DNA of 64,000 bases from Zygaena filipendulae (GCA_907165275.2 OU015678.1:4898001-4962000); one strand, 5' to 3'. Positions 1-10,584 are shown, counted from the first letter of the stretch. The notes: generated from the letters alone by a model not told the origin. Translations and numbers: made by a program.

Positions 1-56
1 AAATTTTGTATACACGTTTTCAGGGGTACAGAGAAGGACATAGGGTACTTTTTATA

Positions 57-1958
57 TAAGTTCTGTCTAACTTATAGAATAGACAATAAATTGGTCAATT
101 CTAAAGGACAGATTGCAGCTTATTTTGAGGATTATTTTACAAACATTCCTATTGCCCTAACATCGCACTTAAATGCTTCATCAGTAAGGGCTAGGCAATT
201 GCTTAAAGAAAATGTACCTGAATGTGGGGTTATATTCAAATTTAGACATATTACACCAATGGACAATTGGACATTGTTAATTCATTTAAAAGTATTAAAT
301 TAAAAAATACTGGTGATTTATGGCATATTTCGGTAAAAGTAATGAAAAATGTTATAGATATTTTAGCTCCAATGTTGACATTAATCTTTAATAATTCTAT
401 TGACGAAGGAATATTTCCGGATTTAATGAAATGTAGTAGGGTAATACCGTTGTTTGAATCAGGTAACAACGAAGATCCAAATAAATATAGACCGGTTTCA
501 GTTTTACCGGCTTTGAGTAAAATATTTGAAAGAATTATTTTGGGTCAGATGCTGGTCCATTTCAATTTAAATCGTTTGTTTCATAATGAACAATGTCATG
601 GTTTTACCAAAGGTCGCTCTACCATAGATGCTGGGGTTGCCTTGCTAAGGCACATCTTTGATGCTTGGGAGGAGTCGCAGGATGCCCTTGGAATATTCTG
701 TGACTTATCTAAAGCTTTTGACTGTGTTGAACATCAAACACTGGCTATCAAATTAAATCATTATGGAGTCAAAGATACAGCTCACAAATTAATTATGTCA
801 TATCTCAGCTCGCGAATCCAGCGGATAGATATAAATGGAATGAAATCCTCTGGGTCAATATTAAAAATGGGTGTCCCACAGGGATCAATTTTGGGTCCTT
901 TTCTTTTCCTTGTTTACATCAACGATTTGCCATTTCATATAAATAAATTTTGTAAAATTGTATTATTTGCAGATGACACCTCATTGTTATTTAAGTGTGA
1001 CAGGAAAAATAAAAATTTTGACGTTGTGAACACTACGCTCACGAAAACAATTGACTGGTTTACAGCAAATAACCTTAAGCTCAACTTAAATAAAACAAAG
1101 TGTATAAATTTCACGGTTTCTACTAAAAATCCCGCAAACGTAGATATTAAACTAAATGGTGATAGCCTGGAACTCGTGGAGTCAACTGTATTCTTGGGGG
1201 TCACGCTTGATTCCAAGCTACAGTGGGACCCTCAGATAAGTGCCTTGGCGAACAGACTCAGTTCAGCTGCATATGCAGTAAGAAAGGTCCGACTATTAAC
1301 TGACATCGAAACTTGTCTATTTCAGCTATTTTCATAGCGTAATGGCTTATGGCTTGCTGCTCTGGGGAAACGCAGCTAACATTGAGGCTATTTTTATTCT
1401 TCAAAAGAGGGCAGAAAGGTCCATTTACAAACTAGACACTCGTACTTCTCTTAGAGAGTTGTTCAAAGAAATTGAAATTCTCACAGTAGCTTCACAGTAT
1501 ATTTATGATTGTATAATTTTCGTACGAAAAAACATACAGTGCTATAACAAACACAGTGACGTGCATAGGTTCAATACGAGAAATAAGGAAAACTTAGTGC
1601 TACCATCATGTAGACTACAAAAGGTCAAGGCATCTTTTGTGGGCCAAGGTGTTCATTTCTATAATAAAATTCCGCAATCTATTTAACTACCATTTGAAAA
1701 ATTCAGGAGTACCATAAAAAAACTCCTTGTTAAAAAAGGGATACTATACCACTAACGCTTACATGAGCGATAAGTCTCCATGGACATAATTGTTTTTATT
1801 TTACTAATATTATCATATATTGTTATGTAAGAGAAATGTTTTAGTAATCTATTATTTTTCATTATTATTATTATTGTTTTTATTTATTGACTATTCAAAA
1901 GCGCCTGTAAAGGATTAATTGAATAAAAATATTTTGATTGATTGATTGATTGATTGAT
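57..1958 (+). mobile_element. 5'-truncated non-LTR retrotransposon (CR1/jockey-like)
   Basis: The element lacks the endonuclease part and begins within ORF2. It carries a reverse transcriptase with the FADD catalytic box at 966-977, then a 3' UTR with AATAAA near 1921 and a (TTGA)n tail at about 1934-1958. Short tandem tails rather than poly(A) are typical of CR1-type LINEs, but the clade is inferred. It is absent from the matching site in the right arm, so it inserted into one arm only. Confidence 0.85.
91..1686 (+). pseudogene. Reverse transcriptase ORF2 remnant with two frameshifts
   Basis: Three consecutive frames carry one RT protein: 91-303 (pre-RT linker), 267-1337 (palm and fingers, including SKAFDCVEHQ, GVPQGSILGPFLF and FADDTSLLF near residue 234) and 1342-1686 (thumb and C-terminal LINE tail containing YGLLLWGNAA). 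The first break is near 262 and the second near 1320-1340, where the normal motif before MAYG is garbled. With no endonuclease and two frameshifts it cannot be functional. Confidence 0.85.
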
Positions 1959-2090
1959 ATACCCGCGGGAACTTCAAAATCAACTCCGGTGAAACCGCGG
2001 GGAACAGCTTGTCTTACATACCTACGACTGTAATTGATAGGTAAGTTCCTTTGTCTTTAAAGTCTTTAAATAAAACTACTTAATACATAC

Positions 2091-2284
2091 CTGAGCAGCT
2101 TCTCCACCAAGAGCTTCCCCACGAAGCCAGTGCCCCCGGTCACCAGGATAGTGGTGCCGGTGAAGAGTTTCTGTATCTGCGACTCGCCCAGGGCTTCGCG
2201 CTCGTCCACCATGTCTTCATAAGTTATGTCGCTGCCTTGCTTCGGCTCAAACAGTTGCTGGTCCGATGCCATCGCGACGGGCAT
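2091..2284 (-). CDS. Inverted copy of FAR coding exon 1
   Basis: The 194-nt exon runs from ATG at 2284 to a CTCAG/gtatgt donor at 2091/2090, exactly as in the real FAR exon 1 (18278-18471). The reading frame is intact and includes the nucleotide-binding motif TGGTGFVGK. There are three base differences: Pro for Ala at residue 2, Ile for Val at residue 46, and one silent change. The upstream CCCAG acceptor-like site is also kept. No downstream FAR exon lies in the window, because the left edge is only 2.1 kb away. It may be the first exon of a divergent FAR paralogue, a dead fragment, or an assembly duplicate of the same allele. Confidence 0.7.
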
Positions 2285-3100
2285 TGCTGGGAAAACAGAG
2301 AAACCAAACCAATTACAACATGGCTACACCCACTTACTAAGCAGAAATTCTAACAATATTGCTGAACATCGTGAATCGGAGTATGGAAGTTAAAAATATG
2401 GCTGTTGCTAGTCATCCATTAAACGGACGAATAATATAAAGTTTATTGTCCGCTAAACGCAAACTCTTTTCTAAACGTACAAGATTTGTACGTCGATTGA
2501 AAATGCTTTTTATATGAATACATTTCACCGTAAAATTTAAAATACTCTTAGATTATAATAATCTATCTTGCGAGATTGTATCTAAATTGTCAAAGATCGT
2601 GAACCATAACACATTTTGCTCGGCATATTAAGGGTAGGTATTTATGTCTTAAAGTTATCAAGTCAGTTTATCAATTCAATTCAATTCAATTAAAAATACA
2701 TAAGGCAAATATATTATTAAAGTAAGCAAGTTCAAGCAAAGGAACTGGCTAGCCAGCGCCGAGTGTAATATTACACGAACCACTTGGTGCCACTTTTGAC
2801 CCTTCTATAACTCAAAACCTCTTTAAAGTAAACATAAAACTAAGTGTGTTTAATTATATCTATAAGGACATGTAGAAGCCCAAATTTCATGAAACTAGCT
2901 CAAACGGTTATAAAGATATGAAGCTAAAAAGTCGTAAATTTACTGACTGACATATAGTAGGTACTTAAATCTAACCTACTTCCAGATGACCTAGAAGGAT
3001 GAAATTTGGAATCCAGCTCGGTAATTGTGTGTAAGCATAGGAAAAAATCTAAAAATAAAAAAGTCAAAAAATAAGTGGTGTCCCCATACAAAAAACTTGT
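2285..3100. other. Upstream flank of the exon 1 copy; repeat remnants
   Basis: This mirrors 17507-18277. It contains a decayed copy of the family also seen at 20210-20450 and 23600-24180 (around TCTATCTTGCGAGATTGTA and the motif ACGGACGAATAAT), then AT-rich unique-looking DNA. No gene is seen; a 5' UTR exon or promoter could lie here but cannot be placed. Confidence 0.5.
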
Positions 3101-3145
3101 ATACGCGCTAAACAACCGGCCAACGGTGTGTTGTTTAGCGCGTAT
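3101..3145. repeat. Hairpin, 16-bp perfect arms
   Basis: ATACGCGCTAAACAAC pairs with GTTGTTTAGCGCGTAT across a 13-nt loop. The same hairpin is at 17462-17506 in the other arm, so it predates the duplication. Confidence 0.85.
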
Positions 3146-3182
3146 TTTTTATATTCTATACAAAAAGTAATAATGTAAAATT

Positions 3183-3338
3183 AAAAATGTGAGATCTTAA
3201 AGTAGTTTAGATTTGACTTGGCCAGTTTTTATCAGAATTAAAAAATATATACATATGTTTAATAGTTTTATAAAATGACTGATGTAATGAAAACTGGCGA
3301 AGTCAAATCTAAACTACTTTAAGATCTCACATTTTTAA
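3183..3338. repeat. Foldback (palindromic) element
   Basis: About 50 bp at each end are inverted copies (AAAATGTGAGATCTTAAAG outermost) around an AT-rich centre. The counterpart is at about 17268-17424. It looks like a small foldback MITE. Confidence 0.8.
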
Positions 3339-3481
3339 ATAACTTGGCACTCATTTAGATCTCCATTCTTTTTGCGGCGAAGCCCACAGCCAAGCATATT
3401 TTTTGAATTGAACTTGGCTCTCCTTTTTTACATTTATGTTTTTGGTGGGATATTATTACTTTTTGTGCTTTTTTTATTAAA

Positions 3482-3554
3482 GTGCTTGTTTGTGCAGGAT
3501 ATCGGCTGCACAAAATTGAATTTTGTGCAGCCTATATCCTGCACAAACAAGCAC
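3482..3554. repeat. Near-perfect 73-bp palindrome
   Basis: The arm GTGCTTGTTTGTGCAGGATA is followed by its reverse complement with essentially no loop. In the right arm only one half survives (16465-16500), followed by insertions, so the palindrome was partly lost or rearranged there. Confidence 0.8.
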
Positions 3555-4439
3555 ATTCAGAGCATGAGAAGTGAATATTAAAATACTTTGACGAATCTAC
3601 CAACCAATAATGCGTGCCAAAGAACGCATAAAAAAGTTTTAGTTTGGCACCGACTTGCGACTTCAAAAACTAGTAAAGACCGAGATAATAGGGGTGGGGG
3701 CCTATAAATACGATTTTGTGATTTTCAGTGGGTTTACTTTGTGAAGGCAGTTTTTTTTTAAGAAAGAAATTAAGCACCTAAGTCCCTAATCTTCATGTTG
3801 ATTTTAAATTTTTTTAAATTAATTATTGCAACTAATTACTCTTTTTGAAATAATTTTTAATATTAAAATTTTTATTCTTAAAAAAAAATCCATCAATTTG
3901 AGAATTTTCAAAGTAGGCACCTCGAAGTCAACTAAAAAAAAAAAACTTACCTAAATATTTCCAAAACTACAAATTCTATGCACAGTGAAAAGAAAATGTC
4001 TAAATTTTCAAATCACAAAAATAACGTCCGGGGGCACACTGGCACAGTAGCTGTCGTGATTGCCAAAAAATAAAATAAATTGCAGAAAAAAAAGTTAATC
4101 GAACTTCTTCTTTTTTGTCTTTTAAATTTTTTTTTTTATTATTTATTTTATTAATTGGAACACACGTGCTGTCCACGTCATAACAGTTACTGTAAAGCGT
4201 AGTGAATCGTGGTTAAATATATGTTTGAGTGAGTTACTGAATGCCGCTGTCAGTGTTATCCAGACGCGTCCATCAGAGTACATGATGGTATAAAGGGCTC
4301 ACAACTCTGCAAAGTCCTTCGGCGCGGCGCGTCCGTTTGTCTGTCTTTCTGTTCGCCATAAACTCAAATACTACTAAAGGGATTTCCATGCGGTTTTCAC
4401 CAATAAATAAAGGGATTCGAGAGGAAGGTTTAAAGAATA
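3555..4439. other. Arm DNA without gene
   Basis: This AT-rich sequence mirrors 13840-15110 minus insertions. No reading frame, RNA or transposon end could be supported. Confidence 0.5.
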
Positions 4440-4605
4440 GAATAGAATAAAATTTACTTCTGCACAACACACAAGAATAATAAACAAACAAGTGCCTAAT
4501 CTAAACCCAAATTATCTTGCATGCAAGAAGAAGAAGAAGAAGAAGAAAATACATTTATTTCAGCACAGCACACAAGAAAAACAAACAAACATCAACAGTG
4601 CCTAA
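4440..4605 (-). mobile_element. Two SINE-like 3' tails in tandem
   Basis: Read on the minus strand, two related tails each contain GGCACT(T)GTT...TTCTTGTGTGTTGTGC followed by AATAAA-type T-rich ends; the second has a (CTT)n run. The same tail ends the repeat at 49164-49390. The mirrored copy is at 13700-13850. Confidence 0.55.
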
Positions 4606-5182
4606 TCTAAAGAGACAGAAAAACTAAATACTCAAATTATAGGTTTTAATAACTTGGTAGGTATTTTGTAAATTCGGAAGGGGAGCTATGTTGGATGAAA
4701 TAAAGTTTTTTATTTATATTTTAATTCAACGTCAATTTCAATAATAGCTGTATATCTTACGTTGTGCATCCTCCACCCGCTTTTCCTTTCCATCTGCAGC
4801 TCTGTCACCTCAAGGTTGCCTCGAGTAGATTGCCTTTAGCAATAAGGCTGCCTTTTGCTCTGTCCTTTCTTTATATTTGTGTTTCTTTTTTTTTTTTTTT
4901 TATTTGGGTCACCAAACAATTGCACACAAAATATTACTTAATCTAGCGTTCGGGGTGATAAAACATTATTATTATTGGAATTTGACTCCATTATTGTATT
5001 TGAAAGTACCGTTGGTATAGTTAACCTATTTGCTATGACAGATATCGTGGGTTCGATTAATTCCACTACATTCGCGTATGACCATAGATTTTCACTTCGA
5101 ATCTGGATATTGAGTACTAGCTGTGCCCCGGGGTTTCACCCGCGTGCAACGTTTTTATATAACAACTTTGTTTCCCGACATC
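4606..5182. other. Left-arm-only segment
   Basis: The right arm passes directly from the tail element to the Helitron near 13687 without these roughly 575 bp. The segment contains a poly(T) run at 4890-4902 and the 3' part of a Helitron (5110-5150). It is either an insertion here or a deletion in the right arm. Confidence 0.6.
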
Positions 5183-5300
5183 CGATTTAAATGAAACAAA
5201 GCCTACATGTAGCTCCAGGCTAAGCTTAATCTACCTGTGAAAACCGCATCATAATCGGTTCAGTAGATGCGGAGATTATCGCTAACAGACAGACAGACAG
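5113..5300 (-). mobile_element. Helitron fragment, LEP1-like (minus)
   Basis: ACTAGCTGTGCCCCGGGGTTTCACCCGCG marks the 3' end read in reverse, followed by an internal part ending in a (CAGA)n run. The internal part is shared with the right arm (13555-13690). Confidence 0.7.
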
Positions 5301-5323
5301 AGAAAAATTTTAATAGTACATTG

Positions 5324-5693
5324 TTATCCTAGGGGTGAAAGTAACTTATTTAGTCCCTAGACGGGGTTTGGTCGCCAATAGATCGAGGGACTAAATAAGT
5401 GTTCCTCCCGAGGATAACACTGTGCTTTTCATTACGAATGCAAGGAAAGTCAAAATAAAAATAGGAATTAGCTAAAGAAAAAAATTAGTGAATTTTATTT
5501 TACATAAATCAACCATTAGGTGTGCTACTGGCCAGTAAGTATACCCTCTATGACATAAAAAAAAAAAAACCTTGAGTTTCTGCAGTATCCAGCTGTCAGT
5601 TGAAAGCGATTCTCCCTAGGGCTGAAAAGTGTTACTTTCAACCCGCTTCTCAGGCAACTTCAGACCTACTTTCCGAGTATGAGTAATGAAAAA
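5324..5693. repeat. Three-copy interspersed repeat, copy 1
   Basis: The repeat starts with TGTTATCCTAGGGGTGAAAG and ends with CCGAGTATGAGTAATGAAA, with a partial inverted pair TTATTTAGTCCCT / AGGGACTAAATAA inside. Copy 2 is 13157-13545 (reverse) and copy 3 is 49425-49808. The ends of the inverted-repeat arms coincide with the outer edge of this element. Confidence 0.75.
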
Positions 5694-5714
5694 TTTAATT
5701 CCTAATTCAGGTAT

Positions 5715-6016
5715 TCAAGCGAAAGTATAACTCTGTCTGTCTATCTGTCCGTCTGTTTGTTACGCTTCCACGCATAACTGGTTTACTGACCATTATAAAA
5801 TTTTGCATGCACGTTATCAGGGGTACATAGAAGGACATAGGGTACTTTTTATCCCGGAATTCCCGCAGGAACTGTGAAACTAACGCCGGTAAAATCTCAT
5901 GAAATTTTGCATACTCACTGTCAGGGATACAGAAAAGGACATATTAGGATATCATGTATCTTAGAATTCCCGCACCAACTCCCGAATTAATGCGGGTGAA
6001 ACCGCGGGGAAAAACT
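5715..6016 (+). mobile_element. Compound Helitron (two LEP1-like ends)
   Basis: A (CTGT)n and GTTACGCTT start is followed by two successive ACATAG...CCCGCA...GCGGGTGAAACCGCGGGG modules, ending in CTAGT at about 6016. Confidence 0.75.
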
Positions 6017-6166
6017 AGTACATTAGCTACTTGCTTAATAAACGCTTATTGTTCTTTGTTAGTACTAAAAAAACCAATGAACACATCAGGTAACTAACTA
6101 TCCAACCACTCATTCGATTTTTTTACGCATTCATTGAACAAATTAATTACGTAGACGTACTTACTT

Positions 6167-6790
6167 ATTTTAATCGACTTCCAAAAAGGAGGAGGTTCTA
6201 TGTTCGATTGTAAATATGTTTTTTTTTTTTGTTTTTATGTATGTTCACCGATTACTCAAAGATTGTTGGACCGATTGGAAAAATTATTTTTTTTTGAATG
6301 GGTATACTCCCAATTAGGTACCATTGCCACCAAGTCGGGATCTGATGATGGGATCTTGGAGAAATCGAGGGAACTCTTCAAAGATTATGGGCACACCTAT
6401 AGCGATTTGGGTATTTTTTATAGTAATTCCTTCATTTGCTTTTGGAAAGCAAAATTTGAAGAAGTGGAACTGATGATAAAGACCACAGATGGTCATCGGA
6501 ACTACTCAATAATAGTTGTATTTCACGGGTTCCGAATCGTTAATTTTAATATGGTTTCTAAATAATTTATGCCCGTCACAATTTATGTGGTGAAGTGGAA
6601 CTGATGGTGATGTACTAGGGTCTAGGAGAACTCCTCAACAATTAACGTCCCTGCGTCGGGAAAAGCAATATTTTGTAAAAGGTGATGAACAGTTGACATT
6701 AGGCGATTGTAACTTAGAGAAATTACGAACTAAGTCACTTAAAAGCGAGAAATAAACAAAATTTTAACAAAAGAATTAAAACCGACTTCC
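6167..6790 (+). mobile_element. Non-autonomous repeat with GACTTCCAAAAA ends, copy 1
   Basis: It begins TTTAATCGACTTCCAAAAAG and ends AAAACCGACTTCCAAAAACA. The second copy is the reverse complement at 60012-60916. The open frame at 6200-6565 is just this repeat and is not gene-like. The right-hand terminal segment is inverted relative to the other copy. Confidence 0.7.
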
Positions 6791-6799
6791 AAAAACACC

Positions 6800-7113
6800 A
6801 AACTAAAAAGCTAAAAATAAAAAGCTAATAATGACAAAATACCGATTTACTTAATCCGAAAGACAAAAACACATGTAATTTTATTATTGGTTTGTTCTAC
6901 CACTGATCGGTATGAAGTCGGTGACAAGCCAAATATGGCGAGGGTAGATGGGCTAAGTCGACTCCCGCCACCAGCTCTTCGTGAGCAGAACAACCCAAGT
7001 GGGCAGACACCAGCGGGCTTTTCACCGAATTGAAACCGATCAGTGGTAGCACAAACCAATAATTACGTGTGTTTTTGTCTTTTAGATTAAATCGGTATTT
7101 TGTTATTTTTAGC
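6800..7113. repeat. Foldback element about 310 bp
   Basis: Left half (AAAATACCGATTTA, GACAAAAACACATGTAATT, ACTGATCGGT) and right half (ACCGATCAGTGG, ACGTGTGTTTTTGTCTTTTA, AAATCGGTATTTTG) are inverted copies. The GC-richer loop is at about 6930-7025. The related sequence at 52700-52865 is a partial copy. Confidence 0.75.
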
Positions 7114-7114
7114 T

Positions 7115-7455
7115 TTTTAGGAAAGTGGACATTTTAGGAAAGTGGACATTTAGGAAAGTGGACGTTTTAGGAAAGTGGACATTTTAGGAAAGTGGACATT
7201 TTAGGAAAGTGGACATTTTAGGAAAGTGGACATTTTAGGAAAGTGGACATTTAGGAAAGTGGACGTTTTAGGAAAGTGGACATTTTAGGAAAGTGGACAT
7301 TTTAGGAAAGTGGACATTTTAGGAAAGTGGACATTTAGGAAAGTGGACGTTTTAGGAAAGTGGACATTTTAGGAAAGTGGACATCTTAGGAAAGTGGACA
7401 TTTAGGAAAGTGGACGTTTTAGGAATTTGGACATTTTAAGGAAAGTGGTCATTTT
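7115..7455. repeat. 17-bp minisatellite, about 19-20 units
   Basis: The unit is TTTTAGGAAAGTGGACA with variants missing one T or with GACG for GACA. Variants recur in a fixed order, giving a higher-order period of a few units. It adjoins the foldback at 6800-7113. Confidence 0.92.
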
Positions 7456-7542
7456 TGACCTGAAGGTACGCGGCACACGTTTTCAGTTGATAGATGACAA
7501 AAAAAATTCGCAGCGCGTAGTGAAATCGATTTCGAAATTGTT

Positions 7543-7834
7543 TTTTTAATACAGTTGCTCAAAAAGTGGCGTATTGCAGGGACGTTTAGCGTTTGGGATG
7601 TGGGCTATTACATACTCGAGCTTTTTGTTTACCTTTCCCGAACTCGTGCGTTCTCTTTGCCAACTGTCAAATGGCGACACGACTTTGACACACTTTTTTG
7701 CATTGCGAAACGTAGGTTTCGCATTACTAATACGACTAGCGCCATCTCTTGATCACAGTTGGAACTTAGTTGAGTTTGTTGTGTTTTTGATATTTTATTA
7801 AATTTCTTCATTTTTTTCGCAACTGTATTAAAAA
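7543..7834. mobile_element. MITE with TIR TTTTTAATACAGTTGC
   Basis: Terminal inverted repeats of 16 bp (TTTTTAATACAGTTGC and GCAACTGTATTAAAAA) bound 292 bp. Short overlapping frames inside on both strands are not coding. Superfamily not assigned. Confidence 0.8.
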
Positions 7835-7850
7835 TAGTTGTTCAGTACAC

Positions 7851-7960
7851 GTGCGGAACCGTCATTGCAACTAGTTCCGACTGTCAACCCTCACCTTCGG
7901 CTGCGCCTCGGCTCGGGTAGACATTTGTCGGAACTCTTTGCAATGACAGGCTTTCCGCAC
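7851..7960. repeat. Imperfect hairpin about 110 bp
   Basis: GTGCGGAA..GTCATTGCAA..AGTTCCGAC pairs with GTCGGAACT..TTGCAATGAC..TTCCGCAC around a GC-rich loop. Confidence 0.7.
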
Positions 7961-8100
7961 TTATAATGAAATATACTATTTTTTTGATGACTTGATCTGA
8001 TTCGCTGGTGTAAGTTTGTTGTGTGAGAAGAGGCCTACTTTGAAGGTGACAGAAAAAATTTGGGACAATTATAGGTACATATATGTTTTGCATTTTATTA

Positions 8101-8558
8101 TACAGGAATATTTTTTAAGCAATGCGCAAAAAAATTTTGGTGGTTCAGTATCGGTAATAGAACACATTTTCATTATTTTTTCAAAACTTTTTTATATTTT
8201 TTTATCCGGCTTTAAATAAGCAAAATATGGACAGTCACTATCTATTTGTAATAATATCAATGGGCGCGCGCGCCGTGCGACGTACGCGGGGGTGTTGCAG
8301 CGGGGGTGAACGACCTCGATCAGCTGTTGGTACATTGTAACCCACGGTAAATACCTAGCCCGGACGAGCGCTTCGCGCGCAGCGGTGGCGGCGGCGAATA
8401 GAGTAGCCAATAAATCAATTGCAAAGTATACATCTTTCGTTCACGATAACTTTACTTTTTTGTACTAAGACTTATCAAAATAAAAAAAAGGTGTTTATTA
8501 AAACTCCTTTAAGTTTAATTTGAAAAAGTTTGCGCACTGAATAAAAAATATTCCTGTA
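8101..8558. mobile_element. MITE with TIR TACAGGAATATTTTTTA, TA target
   Basis: The left end TACAGGAATATTTTTTAAG and right end AATAAAAAATATTCCTGTA are inverted copies, about 30 bp with GCGCAAA further in. TA flanks both sides, as in Tc1/mariner-type insertions. The interior has a CG-rich stretch near 8262-8400 and no transposase. Confidence 0.72.
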
Positions 8559-8851
8559 TATACGACCACAAAGAAAATAAATAACTAGAGATGACATGTG
8601 GGCGGGGCACGGTTTCTAAGGAAGGTAAAGCAAATTTATTTATTTGATTATTTTTATTTTTTAATGCACAAATATAAAGGTACAAATGGCGAACTTCGGC
8701 ATTCTCTACCAGATAACCACCGAATTGAGAGTAACATAAATTAAGTATGGTGTGCAAATAACAATTAAAATTAAACTTATAGCTACTTAAAAAAAAAAAT
8801 TACAGGAATAAAAGAATAAGTGAAGAAGGAAATAAGATCTAACTTTCCAAT

Positions 8852-9405
8852 ACAATACAATACAATTCTTTATTCGTAACACCAAGTTACAAGTCATATA
8901 TAGGTACAATATAATAAATTATAGTGACCCGAGAGATAACATTATAATAGGTATAAAAAATAGTTATATTATGTCCAAAACGTATTATTAATTGACATTT
9001 ATTCGTACAATTATTATTTACTATAAGATTAAAAAAATAAAATAAAAAAGTTTTATCATAAAGTCACAGGCAACTCGTAAAATTCCTCTATCGAGTAGAA
9101 CGTGTGTTCTAAGAGCCACTGGCGCAATCTCATTTTGAACACTTTCGTGGAAGTTGCATCTCTAGATATCGCGGCCGGCAGCCTGTTATAGACTGATGGA
9201 CCCATTATGTACACCGACCTCTCCGATTTGCGCAATTTGTGAGCGGGCGCAACCAGGAGATGAGCGATCTTGTTGCTGCGCAAGGCGCGGCCCGTGTTCA
9301 CGCCCCTCTGGCGAAAGACGTCTGTACGGTTGCGAGTGAACAGGGCTACCTGATAGATTAGTTCGCAGGGAAGAGGCATGATCTTTAGTTCTTTAAAGAA
9401 CAATA
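8852..9405 (-). pseudogene. LINE ORF2 C-terminal fragment
   Basis: Minus frame 9056-9403 encodes 115 residues of the LINE ORF2 tail: NR..VF..RGVNTGR, SVYIMGPSVYNRLP and a C-terminal FKMRLRQWLLE. The 3' UTR ends in a (TACAA)n-type tail at 8852-8868. No RT core is left, so this is a 5'-truncated, dead insertion. Confidence 0.8.
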
Positions 9406-10127
9406 TATTAGTGATCTGAAGATTCAGGGCTCTTTCATCTTATCTTAGACTTAATCTTATATTTAATGTAGTGTGTTGTGTTATTATAGTTAATTTAGTG
9501 TGTTCTGTTCATAATCACATTGTGATTAAGCTCATTAATAAAGATTAAAAACTTCCAAAAACTTTCCAAAAACTTCTTTTGTCGGCATCCCGAATTTCTT
9601 TTCCACAATATGCCCAAAACTGTGAATTTTGTGAACAACGACGTTAAAACCTAACAAAACGGCGTATAATGCATATCGTTAATATTTTTGTGCGTGATGA
9701 ATAGTTTTGTGTACTACGATCACCCGGCGGCACGGGTTCTCGTTTATTTCCATATTAAACTGAGCTGATGTCACTTCTGTCACGACGTTTCTACGCATCT
9801 ATTTTAGGTAGGTACAACGTGTATAAGTTTTTGCGTCAATGCTTGATTTATTAGGTAATGACTTTGATGTAGGTACTTATAAGTAATTAGCTTCCGGGGC
9901 CAAAATACGATACGTACAGCTAATAAAAATACTGTCTATTTTATTATTCTATTATTTTCATTTTTTAATTTAGTTTCATTGTATTAAAAGTATTGTATTA
10001 TAATTATTGTATTTAAAGTAATGTGTTACAGAACTCACAGTATTTATATTGTTTGAGTACCTACACTTTATAATATGTTATGTTTATTTGAGTAATAATT
10101 ATTTAAGTTGGTGTATTTATACATATT
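9406..10127. other. AT-rich DNA, nothing recognised
   Basis: No long frame, hairpin or repeat end was found. An AATAAA-like run near 9537-9545 could belong to an unrecognised SINE tail. Confidence 0.4.
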
Positions 10128-10364
10128 TGGACATAGATAAGCAATAGTGTGTTAGCCCAAACTGGAGAAATTTTGAGTAAATCGTGTTTTAAAAGTATAG
10201 CGCCATTTTGTGTCAACATTTTTTAAGTTAAATATTTAGTTACATATTTAAGCAATGTAATAAGGTAAACACATAATTAAAAAACGTTCCCTAACTCTCA
10301 ATAAATCGTTCTGAATCAATAACTTAATTTTGTGGGTTAACATGTTAATGCTTATCTGCGTCCA
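10128..10364. mobile_element. MITE family A, copy 1
   Basis: Ends are TGGACATAGATAAGCAATAG and GTTAATGCTTATCTGCGTCCA-type, about 32 bp inverted with mismatches; total 237 bp. Other copies are 23774-24010 and 61762-62000, all near 237-239 bp, so it is a defined family. Confidence 0.85.
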
Positions 10365-10424
10365 TTTATATGTATGAGTAATGAGTAGATATAATTTTTG
10401 CTTCTTCTTTTGTTACTCCCGTCC

Positions 10425-10530
10425 GGTCCCTGCGCGACAGCGGGCTGCCAACTGAAAACCAGCGCTAGGTGTTCCCGCCCCTAGCAACGGGCATAGACAC
10501 ATGAATAACCTAAAACACCACCAAAACCTT
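10425..10530 (+). mobile_element. SINE-like head fragment
   Basis: GCGACAGCGGGCTGCCAACT and GAAAACCAGCGCTAGGTGTT match the copies at 11393-11640 and 49164-49390. The 3' part is replaced by unrelated DNA. Confidence 0.6.
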
Positions 10531-10584
10531 ATACGGAAACAGCCTGATTACAGCAAGATTAAGATAGCACCTTACCATAACAAA

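Larger units (their letters stand above)
1..2012 (+). mobile_element. LEP1-like Helitron end, split by a LINE
   Basis: Positions 1-56 and 1959-2012 together form one non-autonomous Helitron 3' part: the motif around AAGGACATAGGGTACTTTT, then CCCGCGGGAACTT, then a small CGG/CCG hairpin and a terminal CTTGT (usual end CTAGT). The uninterrupted version is in the right arm at 18543-18654. The LINE at 57-1958 separates the two parts, with ATA repeated at both junctions. Confidence 0.75.
1..5693. repeat. Left arm of large inverted repeat
   Basis: This stretch is the reverse complement of 13157-18654 apart from insertions and deletions. Matching landmarks in opposite order are the FAR exon 1 copy (2091-2284 versus 18278-18471), hairpins at 3101-3145 and 3183-3338, the block at 3600-4440, and the three-copy repeat at 5324-5693. 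By eye, exon 1 differs at 3 of 194 bases and nearby non-coding DNA at roughly 2-3 percent plus small indels. The arm still matches at position 1, so it continues left of the window. Confidence 0.9.

Noticed and set aside
5324..5693. Inner edge of the inverted repeat as a transposon TIR (one giant element 1-18654)
   Set aside because: The repeat at the inner edge also occurs alone at 49425-49808, and the arms contain gene DNA, so a simple giant transposon is not supported.
6200..6565. 121-codon frame
   Set aside because: It lies entirely in a repeat with a second, inverted and rearranged copy at 60012-60916, where the frame is broken.
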